Shown: positions 43,530 to 55,770, counted from the stretch's first letter. The stretch: DNA of 64,000 nt from Pseudoips prasinana (GCA_951640165.1 OX621250.1:8742001-8806000); one strand, 5' to 3'. Notes: generated from the sequence alone by a model not told the origin. Made by a program: numbers and translations.

Positions 43530-45180
43530 TAGGAGAGATGTGGAAGATCGTCCTTCACCGATCTGATAACCAGATGAGACGTAATTTTTATCAAATATTT
43601 TTTATAAACAAATATGCCTATAATTGCTTGCCTATCGAAAAGTGCTCATGGCTATTTTTAATTAAATTAACTTTTATCGATATTTTTCATCACCTTCATC
43701 CTTTTGATAACCAAATAAAATTTATTTCACTGATACCTAGTTTTTAATACACAGAATATGCCTAGGTATGCTTGCCTACTCATTTCAGTGTAGAACTACC
43801 TGGCAAGCAGGTGTAAACAGGTAAGTCAAAATAGGTGACACCATCGATCTGCTAACTTATCAAAAGTTATCTCAAATTTTAGATTATTTTATTTCAAAAT
43901 TAGTCATATAAACTTGCCTGCGAAAAATCGTTATTAAAGTACTGTTGCCAGGCTAAAAACTTTTAGAGTTTTAGCCACTTGATAGGTGCGACAGAGAAAG
44001 TAGAGCGTCCGAGGTCCGTGTGCTAGAGCAGGACACAACATACCAGCTGCTCGCTTGACTTTAATGAACATTAATTTAAAACATGCTATTTAAAATTGGC
44101 TTTCCGTAAAAAACATTGCTTTAAGTATGGAGATATTGAATTAAGCAAAGAATCGGTGGATTTTCTTGGTTATCATTACACGTGTTACAACAAAGTTACA
44201 GTAATAAAAAAAAATGTACCGCTAGTAAAATTTCGTGTTACGGGATATTTTATGTTTTAATTGGTGGTTAATGTGATAGAAAAGGCATTTTTAATTTCTT
44301 AGATCTTTAGAACTTGGGATATAAAAGTTAAAGCCAGTTTTATTTTAAGGTTACTTTTGGTAATCTGTGGGTCAACCCCATGACCGTGGAAACATTGCAG
44401 TTCGAAAATCACTCTTACTGCCTAAGTAATAAAGATACTGTAAATATCAAAGTGTGTCTACTGATGTGGCAAATAATTTATTTTCGATTATTGCATAGCT
44501 GTAAGTATGTATAGCGTAAAATAATATAAAAATTGAGAGCAAAATTAGTTGTAATAAATTGGAGTTCAAAATTACTGACAAGTGTAAATAAATGCTGTCT
44601 CTGTCACTCACATGTGCACGAGCATACGCACTCGGATACGTTCTACGGTCTGGTAGCGAGCAGCTGCTATGTTGTATCCTGCTCTAGCACACGGACCTCG
44701 GACGCTCTACTTTCTCTGTCGCACCTATCAAGTGGCTAAAACTCTAAAAGTTTTTAGCCTGGCAACAGTACTTTAAGTACGATTTTTCGCAGGCAAGTTT
44801 ATATGACTAATTTTGAAATAAAATAATCTAAAATTTGAGATAACTTTTGATAAGTTAGCAGATCGATGGAGTCACCTATTTTGACTTACCTGTTTACACC
44901 TGCTTGCCAGGTAGTTATACACTGAAATGAGTAGGCAAGCATACCTAGGCATATTCTGTGTATTAAAAGCTATCAGTGGAATAAATTTTCTTTGGTTATC
45001 AAAAGGACGAAGGTGATGAAAAAAAATCGATAAAAGTTAATTTAATTAAAAATAGCCATGAGCACTTTTCGATAGGCAAGCAATTATAGGCATATTTGTT
45101 TATAAAAAATATTTGATGAAAAATACGTCTCATCTGGTTATCAGATCGGTGAAGGACGATCTTCCACGTCTCTTAGACTA
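43530..45180. mobile_element. Fold-back element with ~520-bp inverted arms
   Basis: The left arm (about 43533-44053) and right arm (about 44659-45178) are inverted copies with point differences and small indels. The outer ends read 'agagatgtggaagatcgtcc' and its inverse; the inner ends are 'cagctgctcgct' and its inverse. The ~600-bp centre has no recognisable coding sequence. Target duplication is unclear. Confidence 0.85.
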
Positions 45181-45319
45181 TAAGGTTAAAATGAGATTAA
45201 AAGATAGATACAAACTACAATAATAAGGTTACTAAATAATCGTTTTTTTACTGTAATAGAAACGTTTAATTAGTGGAGGTATACGCTTCGTCACAAAAGG
45301 ATATTATGACACTTTCAAA
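45181..45319. other. Intergenic
   Basis: Nothing recognised. Confidence 0.3.
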
Positions 45320-45430
45320 TCATCATCATATATCAGCCGAAAGACGTCCACTGCTGGGAAAAGATCTCCCCTAAAGATCGCCACAGTTGCCGCCCATGTG
45401 CTATCCGCATCCCGCGATTACATCCACCCA
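45320..45430 (-). mobile_element. RTE LINE 3' tail
   Basis: 'atcagccgaaagacgtccac', 'tgctgggaaaagatctcccc', 'gtgctatccgcatcc' is the inverse of an RTE 3' end. Confidence 0.7.
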
Positions 45431-46954
45431 CCTTCAAATTGTTTTTCATAAATGTTGTATTAGTACCTACTTAATGCAGTAAAATTAGTCAATTCGGAAT
45501 ACGCGGCCAATATTTCACTAGAAAAGGGACATGCACGCCCGCAGCCCGCACATCCTCATAATTTTGGTGGCATTTGGTAAATTATTTGGTAAAAATATAA
45601 TAAAACTTGGTGATAGAATCACCAGGACCTCTTAGTTATGTTATGTGAAACCATTTACCTACAAAATTTTCGTCAACTTTTATATTAGTTTTCTTGTAAG
45701 TATTATATATATTTTGTTAAATATTTAATTCCAGTCTTCAATTTTTCCAAGAAAATTGTTGAAAATATCCTATTAACAATTAGTTGAGCTTTTATTAAAT
45801 ACAAAAGTAGCTTACCTACTTATTCTTAGAATGTGGTTTACACATTTTAATTAAATTGGCAAAACAAGTACTTACTTAATTCCAAAGTCCAATTTTTATG
45901 TTTGCGAGTTAAAAATCTGTACAAACTATCTTTTCTACAACACCATTGGTACTAAACTCAGTCTTCCCTAACATAAATAAATTAAATCTGTCTACTCAAA
46001 AAACTTACCTACTAACCGTGCGCCACAAGGTGAGACCTGAGCGCGTTGACGTTGTAGGAGAATGAAGATGTGTGGGATAAACGTTGACTTCAGGGGCTGG
46101 GTTAAATGGTTGTTTTAAAATTGTGCATGGGTAAGCATCATCATCGATGTCATATCGATGATGTGTTTTTTAGCAAAAGGTGCAGGTGCAAAAATGTATT
46201 TCTTAGAAGTTGGACGCACTACAGTTGCAAGTTACAATTATCTGGTTGTGCTTTCATACTCTGTGGTATTACACCTAGTGTATGAATAACTAAACGTGGT
46301 TTGTTATATTCTCTTTGAAGCTCGCTTTGAAGATTACATTACCTACTCTCAGTTTCATCGAGTTTCAATAAATAAATTTATGAGTGTGACGTAGCCGCGT
46401 AATTTGTTATATTGTATCTATTTCCTGATCTGAAGAATTGTGATCAAATTTTACTATTTAGAAGCATATTTTATATTGTAAATATTGCTCGCCATTGTTG
46501 TTCTGGTAAAATTTTTAAGTACATACTTTTAAGCTATAATATTTGCACAAGAGTTGTTCAGTTCATAGAAACAAAAGGTATGAATTAGTCCAGTGATCTT
46601 TTCCGAAGTATATTTCCTTTGGAGCTGTCAAGAGTTTGGTCAGTGGGTATTCTTAGGGGCGGGTTATAAAAAAGTCTAGAATAAAATTTCCGATTAACTA
46701 TCGATAATTCGGTATCACTGGTGGATATTTGGATTCTCTTTTCTATTAGGTACTGATGGATACATAGAAAATTTGGAGTTTCCTATTTACAATAAACGTA
46801 ATCATTAGGTACATACAATATTTATTAACATGATTTATTGTGCAGATTCTTTATACTTATCTTGACTTTATGCTTAACAATATAGCCAAACAGAAAACGC
46901 CCCTAAGACCGAAAACATAATAACTTGAAACAAGTTTTTTTCTTGTGATCATAA
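45431..46954. other. Intergenic, no gene supported
   Basis: About 1.5 kb, AT-rich. A small palindrome ('catcgatgtcatatcgatg') lies near 46142. No coding region. Confidence 0.35.
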
Positions 46955-47170
46955 TATCCTTACAAATTACATACATACATACATAGACTGACTTGGCCTG
47001 TTTCCCAGAGGGGTAGGCAGAGACAACGAATTTCCATTTGCCACAATCTTTGCACACGTCTTTTGCATCGTTTACTGACATTATATTCTTCATACATGCT
47101 CGCCGGTTTATGGTACTTCTGATCTGGACTTTCTTGAGAACATCTCCGATTTGTTCAGAGGATGTTCTAC
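46955..47170 (-). pseudogene. LINE ORF2 C-terminal tail (same family as 59940-60540)
   Basis: The minus strand reads '[20 protein letters not shown]', 'CMKNIMSVNDAKDVCKDCGK', '[11 protein letters not shown]', closely matching the ends of the fragments at 60117-60518 and 63989-63612. The rest of the LINE is absent. Confidence 0.75.
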
Positions 47171-48479
47171 AAGCACTACACAAGTACAAATTATTATTAT
47201 TATTATGTTTTTACATCATTTCTGTCTCGGTCTATTATTATTTATAATCAGTCAGGCATTTCGAAATAGAGTTCAGGCACTTGCTAAGTTTGTTCTTAAA
47301 CTGATTTGAGTTGAAATAAAGCCTTCCCGAGTGCCTATTTGACGCATGTAACTCCGTTGCTTATAAAATAGCTATGCGGGTTGTTGTATGAGAAGATAGC
47401 TGGAAGCTTCAGGTGGTGGCTTCTGCGATGGGTTCTTAAAAATAACTTACTTGTACTTACGGAGCATATAATTTTACTAACAACATTATTTTATTCTTAA
47501 CATAGTTTATCATTCTAAATAATAGCAAATGTGAGTGTGTTTATATGTTATGCCTTAACTACTCAACCAATCCTCATGAAATTTTGCATGTGCTTACCAG
47601 GGATACAGGAAAGGACAAACATTGCCTCTCGTCTAGAATAAAGGTACTGTTCAATGGATTACGGGAGTAATGGCATTGGTGGAAAGCTGTTAAAACAATT
47701 GTTTTTTTCAATGTGCAAATCCATACTGTTTGTACAACAACATTTTTAAGGAAATATATTTTTCTGTTTAAGTCACTAGTGCAGTCACTGCAGAAGGCCC
47801 TCAAGCCAGGCTTTCGTGGTCTCCTTGACTTCTGGATGGAACTAAAATGGTTTGAGTAGCCAAACAATTATCGCGCATAATTTGAGGCTAAATGTGGAAA
47901 CCTATCGCACAACTAACTAACTAAGTCACTAGTGGGCTTAGATCATATTTCCTTCGAGAGGTAGGGCATATTTCTTCAGTATTTCTAGGTGAGTAGAAGT
48001 GTGTCATTCTCAAGATTATTTTCTGTTACCTTATTGACTGTATTGTCCATACACAAAATTCAGGTTCGAGATAATATTTTTCTTATAACTGCATATCACC
48101 CAATTAGAAATAAATAAATAAATATTGTTTGGTGTAAATTTAAAACTAAGAACTGAATTAATTATTACAATGTTCCTTTGACACTTGAGTTCAAAGTAGA
48201 GAAAACAGGACTTGAGATTAAAACACTTAGCATCTAGCCTCTTTTTTGAAGTCTCTGCCTCAAAAATACAACTTGAGGCTTTTTAGTAATGTAGAATAGA
48301 TTGAGTCATTAGAAAAGACTCAAATCAATCATCTTTTTTACCGAAAGGTTCATAAGTAACTTATGTCAAGAACTGGAGTTGTTGATCATAACAAGGTAAA
48401 CTTAGTATAGATACATATTAATATAATTTTTATTTAATATTTTATTTTATTTATAGCTTTTTCCAGACATATACACTAT
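47171..48479. other. Intergenic, no gene supported
   Basis: 47525-47620 resembles decayed transposon DNA ('ccaatcctcatgaaattttg'). The minus frame 47867-47574 has no domain. Confidence 0.35.
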
Positions 48480-49055
48480 GTTTTTATATATAGGTTTTTG
48501 TTGTTGTTTTTATCATGTGTCCAGGGCACACACAAAGGCTTCCTCCAACACTTCAATCTCTCTCCTGCCCCAGCCTAGTCTAGGTTTTTCCAGCTGTTCT
48601 AACTACATCATCTTCCCATCTTCTGATTGGTTTTCCATTTTTTCTCTTTCTCTCTCTTGGGTACCACAATGTGTGTTCCATTTCTCTTTTCCTCAAATTA
48701 CATGGCCAGATTCTTAATTACCCAACATGTGGTGCTGAAATTAAGATCATTTCACCACCACACACTAGCTTTGGCTTTGTAATTTTCCTAATTTTGCACA
48801 GTTGAATTTATCTGTTCTGAATTTTCCTTTTCCCCTTCATGCTTTGTTCCATGCTTCGCTGGCAAGTTTAAACTTTGGTCTGTTGAAATTTAGTAAATAC
48901 CCAAGTTTGGCATCCATATGTTAGGATAGGGAGTATGCAAGTGTTAAATAGCTTTCCTTAGATATGTATTTCTTCCATGCATATCTCAATTTCTTTGCTT
49001 GAAATATTGTTTATCCTGATTATCTGCCCCAAATATGTTTACTTATCCACATTAT
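48480..49055 (-). pseudogene. Degenerate RTE-type LINE fragment
   Basis: Minus strand, allowing frame changes: 'LPILTYGCQTW' near 48900, then 'GKPIRRWEDDVVRTAGKTW' and 'LEEAFVCA' near 48560. These are ORF2 C-terminal motifs of an RTE lineage different from the one at 10018-12600. No continuous frame remains. Confidence 0.65.
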
Positions 49056-49290
49056 GTTCACAGAATATAATAATAATATCCTGGAATATTATATCACACG
49101 GCCATCTGATCCCAAACTAAGCACCATGGAAACCAGATAACTGATAAATTATATATACTACTTTTGTTTTGTAAATACATACTTATATTGACACCCAGAC
49201 TCAAGACAGACATGTTCATGCACACAAATATCTGTCCTGGCATGGCATGAATTTACCAACCATGCCAACAATTTTACTATGATTATTTCT
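49056..49290 (-). mobile_element. tRNA-derived SINE
   Basis: The (taa)n-type end 'aataataatatcctgg' and 'ctgatcccaaactaagcacc', through to 'acacaaatatctgtcctggc' and 'taccaaccatgccaac', matches the SINEs at 61351-61583 and 62571-62803. Confidence 0.8.
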
Positions 49291-49704
49291 TTCTCTCTGT
49301 CAGTTAGTGTCTTAGTTTTTTCACTGGTTTGCTTTAAGAATGTTTTTCGAATTCAACTGTTGGGTTTGATGAGTAGCTGTGGGTAGCATTAAAAGTTTTC
49401 TATTATTATGTATTACGCACTCGTAGGTTCTGCACATTAAAACTCCGAGATATTTTCCACACAAAATATTTAATCGAACAAAGTAACATTCTCATCTACC
49501 GTCATACAAAGAATGCCTCCTTAATAATTCTCCTACCCTATTTATATTTTTATCATTGAAAACCATTTGAAAGTCTAATATCGATTATTGGGGATGCAGG
49601 AACAAGCTATTTTTACAATAATTCAATTTTATTCAATAGGCTTTTTTGACTTAGTGTTAGTAATTGCTTAAAGAAGACCATAGCAATAATTTTTCTATTT
49701 TGCA
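49291..49704. other. Upstream region of F-box paralog 2
   Basis: Probable intron or 5' region of the next gene. The last ~35 nt resemble the corresponding stretch upstream of paralog 1, ending in 'tttttctattttgcag'. Confidence 0.45.
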
Positions 49705-51492
49705 GGTAGAACAACAATGGAGTTACTCGACTTGCCTGAAGAAATAATAGTGGCGATAATACAATACCTTGATCTAAAGTCACTACGACACCTGTATAAT
49801 ACAAATAGTCAACTCAGGAGTATTATTCAATTGAAAGGTACAGTCAAACGGTGGAACATGTCCATGAGTGTTAATGCCACCATAAACACTTTCAAATTAA
49901 GAATGTTTAAGGATGTCTCTAGTCATTTACAAGTGCTCAATTTAAGTGGTGTTCCAGATTTGTACACTTCAGTACTTATACCAGTATTGAAGGAGTTAAA
50001 ATATTTGAAATGCTTAGATGTTTCCTACACTAATGTATGTATTTTAGATCTTTTTTCTATACCACAAATTTGTCCAACATTGAATGATATTGCTGTAAAT
50101 TTAACACTTAAACATAAAACAGGATTAAGCAGCTCCATGTCAATATTTAGCCTTGATGTTATGGAACAGTGCCAAAATCTGTTGAAACAATTTAAAAACA
50201 TACATTTAATAGGACCTTTGGATTATCTGTTAAATACAAGTTTTGCATTTTTTTTGTTAAAATATGCTTGTCTACAAATCCTTAAATACAGTATAGTAGA
50301 ATTTGATTATAGTACTATGCTTGTGGAACCAATCTATTATAGATATACCCCTCAATTTAGTGAGTTCTTTATATATTTAATGAATTGGGAAGAAATAGGC
50401 GAGATTGTTACTAGCTATCGAAGAGAATATGATGTTCAACCTTGGCACGTGATGTCCATGCTTGAGTTTGAAAAAAATAATAATGTGGGCATTGCAATTG
50501 TTACGAATGGCCTCTGTACACATACAATATACGCATCATTATTGTTTAATGATTTCTTTACTCAGCACTTTAATGTTAAAGTGGAATGCATTACCTCTTT
50601 CAAGAAGTACACCAAAAACACAGCTATAATGGTATGGAACCAAGAAACAACCAAATTTGATGACAAGTTTTTTAATAAATTAGCTATTAATTTGAGAAAA
50701 TATTTTCCTCAGGATGTTAAAATGCCATCAACAAAGGACAATGATTGGTTCTTTTCAGTCCCGACTGCTAGGGATGTCACAAAAACTAGCCATGAAAGCC
50801 ATAATGGAAACAATTTACCTCTTAAATTCAAATTGGACTATGATTCAATATTCAGAGAAAGGCAAAATATTGAATTAAGTGTGGTTTTAGATGAAAATTT
50901 TGCACGTACAATCACTATATCACCAGATAGTGATTACTTAAAAAAGCTTACATATTTCAGTTTATCAGATATTGGTTATTCATCAACTCATTTTGGTTAT
51001 GAGTTTTTCAGGGATTTATTCATATGTTGCGAAAATCTTGTTACCCTCAATGTACAACATTGCTCTTTTACGCCAATGAGTTCTGATTATGTTGCAGACC
51101 ATATACCATGCAGTAAATCTTTAAAAAATATAAGAATTCTTGATTATAATATTTGTTTCGACGCACTGTTTACGGCATTCAGCCGATGTAGAACTTTGGA
51201 GAATATTTATTTGATAAGTTATCGTGAAGAAAGGTGTCCTGATATAGATTTGAATTGGGGCGATCCTACCGAGATGATAAAAATCTGTGATAATTTATAC
51301 AATATATTTATAAAAGGTCCTATGGTGAGGGAAACGCGAATTGATGTATGGGAAATGTTTAACGCTGCTAAAAACATGTACAGAAGACCATATCTAAATG
51401 TGGTTTTGCATGACTTAGAACCAAACAACTGGTACGATTATGATCCCTTCATAGAAGTGTTCAAAGTTAGAACAATAAGGCCGACGTTTTAA
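49705..51492 (+). CDS. F-box/LRR-like protein, paralog 2
   Basis: The coding start is the ATG at 49717, 11 nt after a splice acceptor ('ctattttgcag'), exactly as in paralog 1. The protein has 591 residues in one coding exon. F-box at about residues 4-37 ('LPEEIIVAIIQYLDLKSL'). LRR-like segments at about 68-115 ('LQVLNLSGVPDL', 'LKCLDVSYTNV') and 403-500 ('LKKLTYFSLSDI', 'CENLVTLNVQHC', 'CRTLENIYLISY'). By eye, roughly two thirds of residues match paralog 1 in the first 130 positions and clearly fewer in the middle, where indels occur. The likely role is an SCF-type substrate adaptor with unknown substrate; this is inferred only from the family fold. No frame damage. Confidence 0.82.
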   Translation, partial: GRTTMELLDLPEEIIVAIIQYLDLKSLRHLYNTNSQLRSIIQLKGTVKRWNMSMSVNATINTFKLRMFKDVSSHLQVLNLSGVPDLYTSVLIPVLKELKYLKCLDVSYTNVCILDLFSIPQICPTLNDIAVNLTLKHKTGLSSSMSIFSLDVMEQCQNLLKQFKNIHLIGPLDYLLNTSFAFFLLKYACLQILKYSIVEFDYSTMLVEPIYYRYTPQFSEFFIYLMNWEEIGEIVTSYRREYDVQPWHVMSMLEFEKNNNVGIAIVTNGLCTHTIYASLLFNDFFTQHFNVKVECITSFKKYTKNTAIMVWNQETTKFDDKFFNKLAINLRKYFPQDVKMPSTKDNDWFFSVPTARDVTKTSHESHNGNNLPLKFKLDYDSIFRERQNIELSVVLDENFARTITISPDSDYLKKLTYFSLSDIGYSSTHFGYEFFRDLFICCENLVTLNVQHCSFTPMSSDYVADHIPCSKSLKNIRILDYNICFDALFTAFSRCRTLENIYLISYREERCPDIDLNWGDPTEMIKICDNLYNIFIKGPMVRETRIDVWEMFNAAKNMYRRPYLNVVLHDLEPNNWYDYDPFIEVFKVRTIRPTF

Positions 51493-52019
51493 AAAAAAAA
51501 ACGTCATAAGAGGCTTTATCTGAATATTTGTTTGTTGTATTAGTAATTAATGACATATGCTGATCAACCAATTTTTTTAAAGTGTATAAAATATTTTATA
51601 TTATATAAATGGTCTAAAAGTGCGAGAGATTAGCGAGAGATAAAATTGCGCACAGAAGTCTAGGCCTTACATTGTCTTTATCGTATTTACTACAGGTTTA
51701 CTCCATCCGGAAATCGTGATACAAATGTTAATGGTATGTAAAATTAAAACAAAAGCGGTAAGTCTTTAGAATGGTAACATTCGAGGCTTGTTAGTTAGTG
51801 CACTTTCGAGGCTTTTAGTGAATGCACTTGTACCTTGGAAACTAATGATAGAATTAGAAGGTATTATTATTGATTTTATTAGTAATTATAAGGTACGTTT
51901 TCCAAATAACGTGTTTTTGGTTATATTGAAGAATTTAAAGAAAAGCTTTAATTTTTTATTTAAGTAATAGTTTGAAAGTACTACTTGTATATGTATGACC
52001 TGTCCTTTCATAAAAGCCA
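51493..52019. other. 3' flank of F-box paralog 2
   Basis: Starts with an A run right after the stop. No canonical polyadenylation signal within ~100 nt. No other feature. Confidence 0.4.
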
Positions 52020-53810
52020 TATTAGATAGAGATGTAGGTACTTAATGATATTTAAATTAGTCGTGTAGTAGTCAGAATAGCCAATTTTATAGAAGTAATG
52101 GAGTTCGAAATTATTTTCAGTAAATACTTATATGACAATAATGATATAATACATTTTATTTAGACTAGAGTAGTAGTAGAGTACTTTTATTTAGACTAGT
52201 CTTATTTTATGCGTTTTACTTATAAACTGGTATTTTAACTAAGGTCTGAGTTGAAGTAATGATATTTAAATTAGTCTTGTAAAAGTCAGAATAGCCAATT
52301 TCATATAAGTAATGGAATTTAGTGTTATTTTGTAGTCAATACTTATATGACAATAATCATATTACAATATATTTTATTTAGACTAGAGTAGTAGTAGAGT
52401 ACTTTTATTTAAACTAGTCTTATAATATGTGTTTTACTTATAAACTGGTATTAAACTAAGGACTGAGTTGAAGTAATGTCCTTCTACTTAATGATATTTA
52501 AATTAGTCTTGTAAAAGTCCGAATAGCCAATTTTATATAAGTAATGGAATTCAGTGTTATTTTGTAGTAAATACTTATATGACAATAATGATAGGTACAG
52601 TACATTTTATTTAGACTAGAGTAGTAGTAGAGTACTTTTATTTAGACTAGTCTTATATTATGCGTTTTACTTATAAACTGGTATTTTAACTAAGGTCTGA
52701 GTTGAAGTAATGTCCTTCTACTTAATGATATTTAAATTAGTCTTGTAAAAGTCAGAATAGCCAATTTTATATAAGTAATGGAATTTAGTGTTATTTTGTA
52801 GTCAATACTTTTATGACAATAATCATATTACAATACATTTTATTTAGACTAGAGTAGTAGTAGAGTACTTTTATTTAAACTAGTCTTATATTATATGTTT
52901 TACTTATAAACTGGTTTTTAAACTAAGGTCTGAGTTGAAGTAATGTCCTTCTACTTAATAATATTTAAATTAGTCTTGTAAAAGTTAGAATAGCCAATTT
53001 TATATAAGTAATGGAAGTCAGTGTTATTTTGTAGTAAATACTTATATGACAATAATGATAGAACAGTACATTTTATTTAGACTAGAGTAGTAGTAGAGTA
53101 CTTTTATTTAAACTAGTCTTACATTATTTGTTTTACTTATAAACTGGTATTAAACTAAGGTCTGAGTTGGAGTAATTTCCTCCTACTTAACGATAATTAA
53201 ATCAGTCGTGTAAAAGTCAGAATAGCCAATTTTACTTATATAAGTAATGGAGTTCGGTGTTATTTTTATGATACAGTACCTACATTTTATATAGACTAGA
53301 GTGGTATTTTATTTAGGTTAGTCTTATATTATGTGTTTTACTTATAAACTGGTTTTTAAACTAAGGTCTGAGTTGAAGTAATGTCCTTCTACTTAATGAT
53401 ATTTATTTAAATTAGTCTTGTAAAAGTCAGAATAGCCAATTTTATATAAGTAATGGAATTCAGTGTTATATTGTAGTAAATACTTATATGACTATAATGA
53501 TAGGTACAGTACATTTTATTTAGACTAGAGTACTTTTATTTAAACTAGTCTTATATTATTTGTTTTACTTATAAACTGGTATTAAACTAAGGTCTGAGTT
53601 GGAGTAATGTCCTCCTACTTAGTCGTGTAAAAGTCAGAATAGCCAATTTTATTTAAGTAATGGAATTCGGTGTTATTTTTATTATACAGTACATTTTATA
53701 TAGACTAGAGTGGTAGTAGAGTATTTTTATTTAGGTTAGTCTTATATTATGTATTTTACTTATAAATTGGTATTAAAGTAAGGTCTGAGTTAGAGTAATG
53801 TCCTCCTAGT
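52020..53810 (+). repeat. Satellite-like array, about 8 units of ~231 bp
   Basis: 'agccaattttat' (or one-base variants) recurs at about 52079, 52294, 52525, 52757, 52990, 53226, 53437 and 53640. Each unit also contains 'tttatttagactagagtagt', 'acttataaactggt' and 'aaggtctgagttg'. Spacings are 215, 231, 232, 233, 236, 211 and 203 bp; the last units are shortened by internal deletions. No coding content. Confidence 0.93.
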
Positions 53811-53817
53811 TTAAATA

Positions 53818-53862
53818 TGCACCATGGTGGCCAGTCTCAACGGAGATTAGCTGTCAGTAGAA
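53818..53862 (-). mobile_element. SINE fragment
   Basis: 'ggtggccagtctcaacggag' then 'attagctgtc' matches the inverse of the SINE body at 21566-21715; only ~45 bp remain. Confidence 0.5.
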
Positions 53863-53995
53863 CATTTTATTGTTACACTATAGCCTGCACAAGATGATAT
53901 ATTTTATAATACAAGTTGTTTTAGCGCGGCTTGATCTAGCCAAGCTACCATGGCAAAGAAGACTCATGTTTCTCTACAGCGTTCGACGAATCTCC

Positions 53996-54135
53996 GTGCT
54001 TGCCGTCCAATCCTCATGCTCGCCGTCCAATCCCCATGCTCGCCGTCTAATCTCCATGCTCGCCGTCCAATTCGCGTGCTCGCCGTCCAATTCGCGTGCT
54101 CGCCGTCCAATCCCCGTGCTCACCGTCATAGACAC
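53996..54135 (+). repeat. 20-bp minisatellite, 7 units
   Basis: Units are variants of 'gtgctcgccgtccaatcccc'. The period is constant at 20 bp, which gives frames on both strands that look like low-complexity proteins. It is GC-rich against an AT-rich background. Confidence 0.92.
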
Positions 54136-54631
54136 GTGTGTTTTTATGCGATTTAATTGATCGAACGGTAGAGAGACTCAAGTCTTCTTCCCCATGATAG
54201 GTATGCTGTAAAACATGTATGTATATTGAATTGATTGTGATTGTTACTCCCAAAGGTAGCAAGTAACTACGTGGCATAGAATTAAGAAGGGAATAAGTAC
54301 CTAAACAATAAATAAAAATAATATTTATAAGTGAAGTTTCAGATCGGATGGGAACCTATCCCATCATCAGGGGTATCAGGTTCCATATGCGTTAACCGCT
54401 TCGCCAGAGCCCTGTGGTGTTCGGAGTCGAATTTACACAATTCGGTAGGTACTCCGTTAACTTTATGTAATAAAAATCCTTTGATGTTTGATGATAATTC
54501 TTACTGAAACCTGCACGGCTAAAACGACTGGTAAGCTAATACTTAGATTGGAACATTACTAACATATGGCGCTTTTTTGAATTAGTCTTTTTTAACAATT
54601 CTAATATCATAGTTTTAATAATTAAGTATTA
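54136..54631. other. Intergenic with a possible SINE head
   Basis: The minus strand at about 54440-54345 ('ctggcgaagcggttaacgca') resembles a tRNA-derived head; the B box is poor. No gene. Confidence 0.35.
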
Positions 54632-55770
54632 CACTCGTGGACAAATTTAGATGAACGCAAGTTAAATCTCAATAAAATCTTGAAGGATTGCGTTCCATTC
54701 TTCTTGTAATGCACTTTTCAGATCACTCAAATTAGCTGGGACAGGATTTATTTTTTAATTTGTCTTCCAAGCTTATCCCATACAATATGCTCTATGGGGT
54801 TCAAGTCGGCCAAGGGTGCTGGCCTCCCCATAAAATTGATTACTACAGCTCGAAGGTATTCGTTAACTACGGCCGCAGTATTGGGACATTAATATCATGC
54901 AAAAAACAAATTTATCCCCTATAAAAGTGGCAATGTGCCGCTGTTGGTGACCCATTCTCAATGACACGGAGTTCCGTACGTGCCCCCATACAAATACCGT
55001 CCCATACCATAGCTGTCATTCCACCATAAGCCTGTTTTCCAATAATGTTGCACTGAGCGTGCCTCTGTCCAGGTCGTCTCCACACTTAAATCCTTCCATC
55101 ATCAGGCTGCAGGCAAAATCTGGACTCATCTGTGAATAAAACTAGACTCCAAAATTCGTCATACCAGTGGTCGTGATTCCGAACAAAATTGACTCGAGCT
55201 ATTGAAGCCTTGTGGCAAGGCCCCTGGCAGGCAAGTGGCAATTTATACCTGATTATTATTTTAGCCGTCTTACAATTTTTTGTACTATTTGCAATTCCAC
55301 GAATTGTGTGTGATATTGTTGCTTCGTTCTTACCCCAAAACTTAAGGTCTAGTTTCTAAGCACGAATAACGGTAACGAGGAGCCGGTCATCTCTGGCCAA
55401 AGTTTTCCTTTTCCGTACATGTCCTGCGAGTCTCGTATACTGTACGTTCTGCCTTGACAACTAGGTGTACCACAGATTTTGATAATCATAATGTATGACA
55501 CTTGTTGGTAGGTGTGCACAGTTTCAATTAAAGTAACAGCCCTAGTAACTTGAGTGGCGTTTAGATCTCACATTCTGTGTTTATTTGCAGTAACAAATTA
55601 CACTTAACACGATTAACCAACCAGTCAAAGCAAAAATTAAAACGAAACCTAAATTTAAACTTCACAACATTCGTTTTTAAAAAAAGATTTAATAATATTT
55701 ATGGTCAGTACGTTCGATACCAAGAAATATTTAGCCCTTTTTAGCGTTCCTCTAAATTTGTCCCCGAGTG
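54632..55770 (-). pseudogene. Tc1-like transposon, 1139 bp, transposase decayed
   Basis: Inverted ends 'cactcgtggacaaatttag' (54632) and 'ctaaatttgtccccgagtg' (55770), each next to TA. The minus strand retains Tc1-type transposase landmarks in several frames: 'FTDESRFCLQPDDGRI' near 55130 (first catalytic Asp), 'VWDGICMGARTELRVIENG' near 55010, and 'LADLNPIEHIVWDKLG' near 54800 (the E of the DD34E triad). Stops and shifts make it inactive. Confidence 0.85.

Noticed and set aside
47574..47867. 97-codon minus-strand frame
   Set aside because: No domain, and the region has the look of decayed repeat DNA.
53870..54277. Three overlapping low-complexity frames
   Set aside because: All arise from the 20-bp minisatellite, which repeats in every frame.
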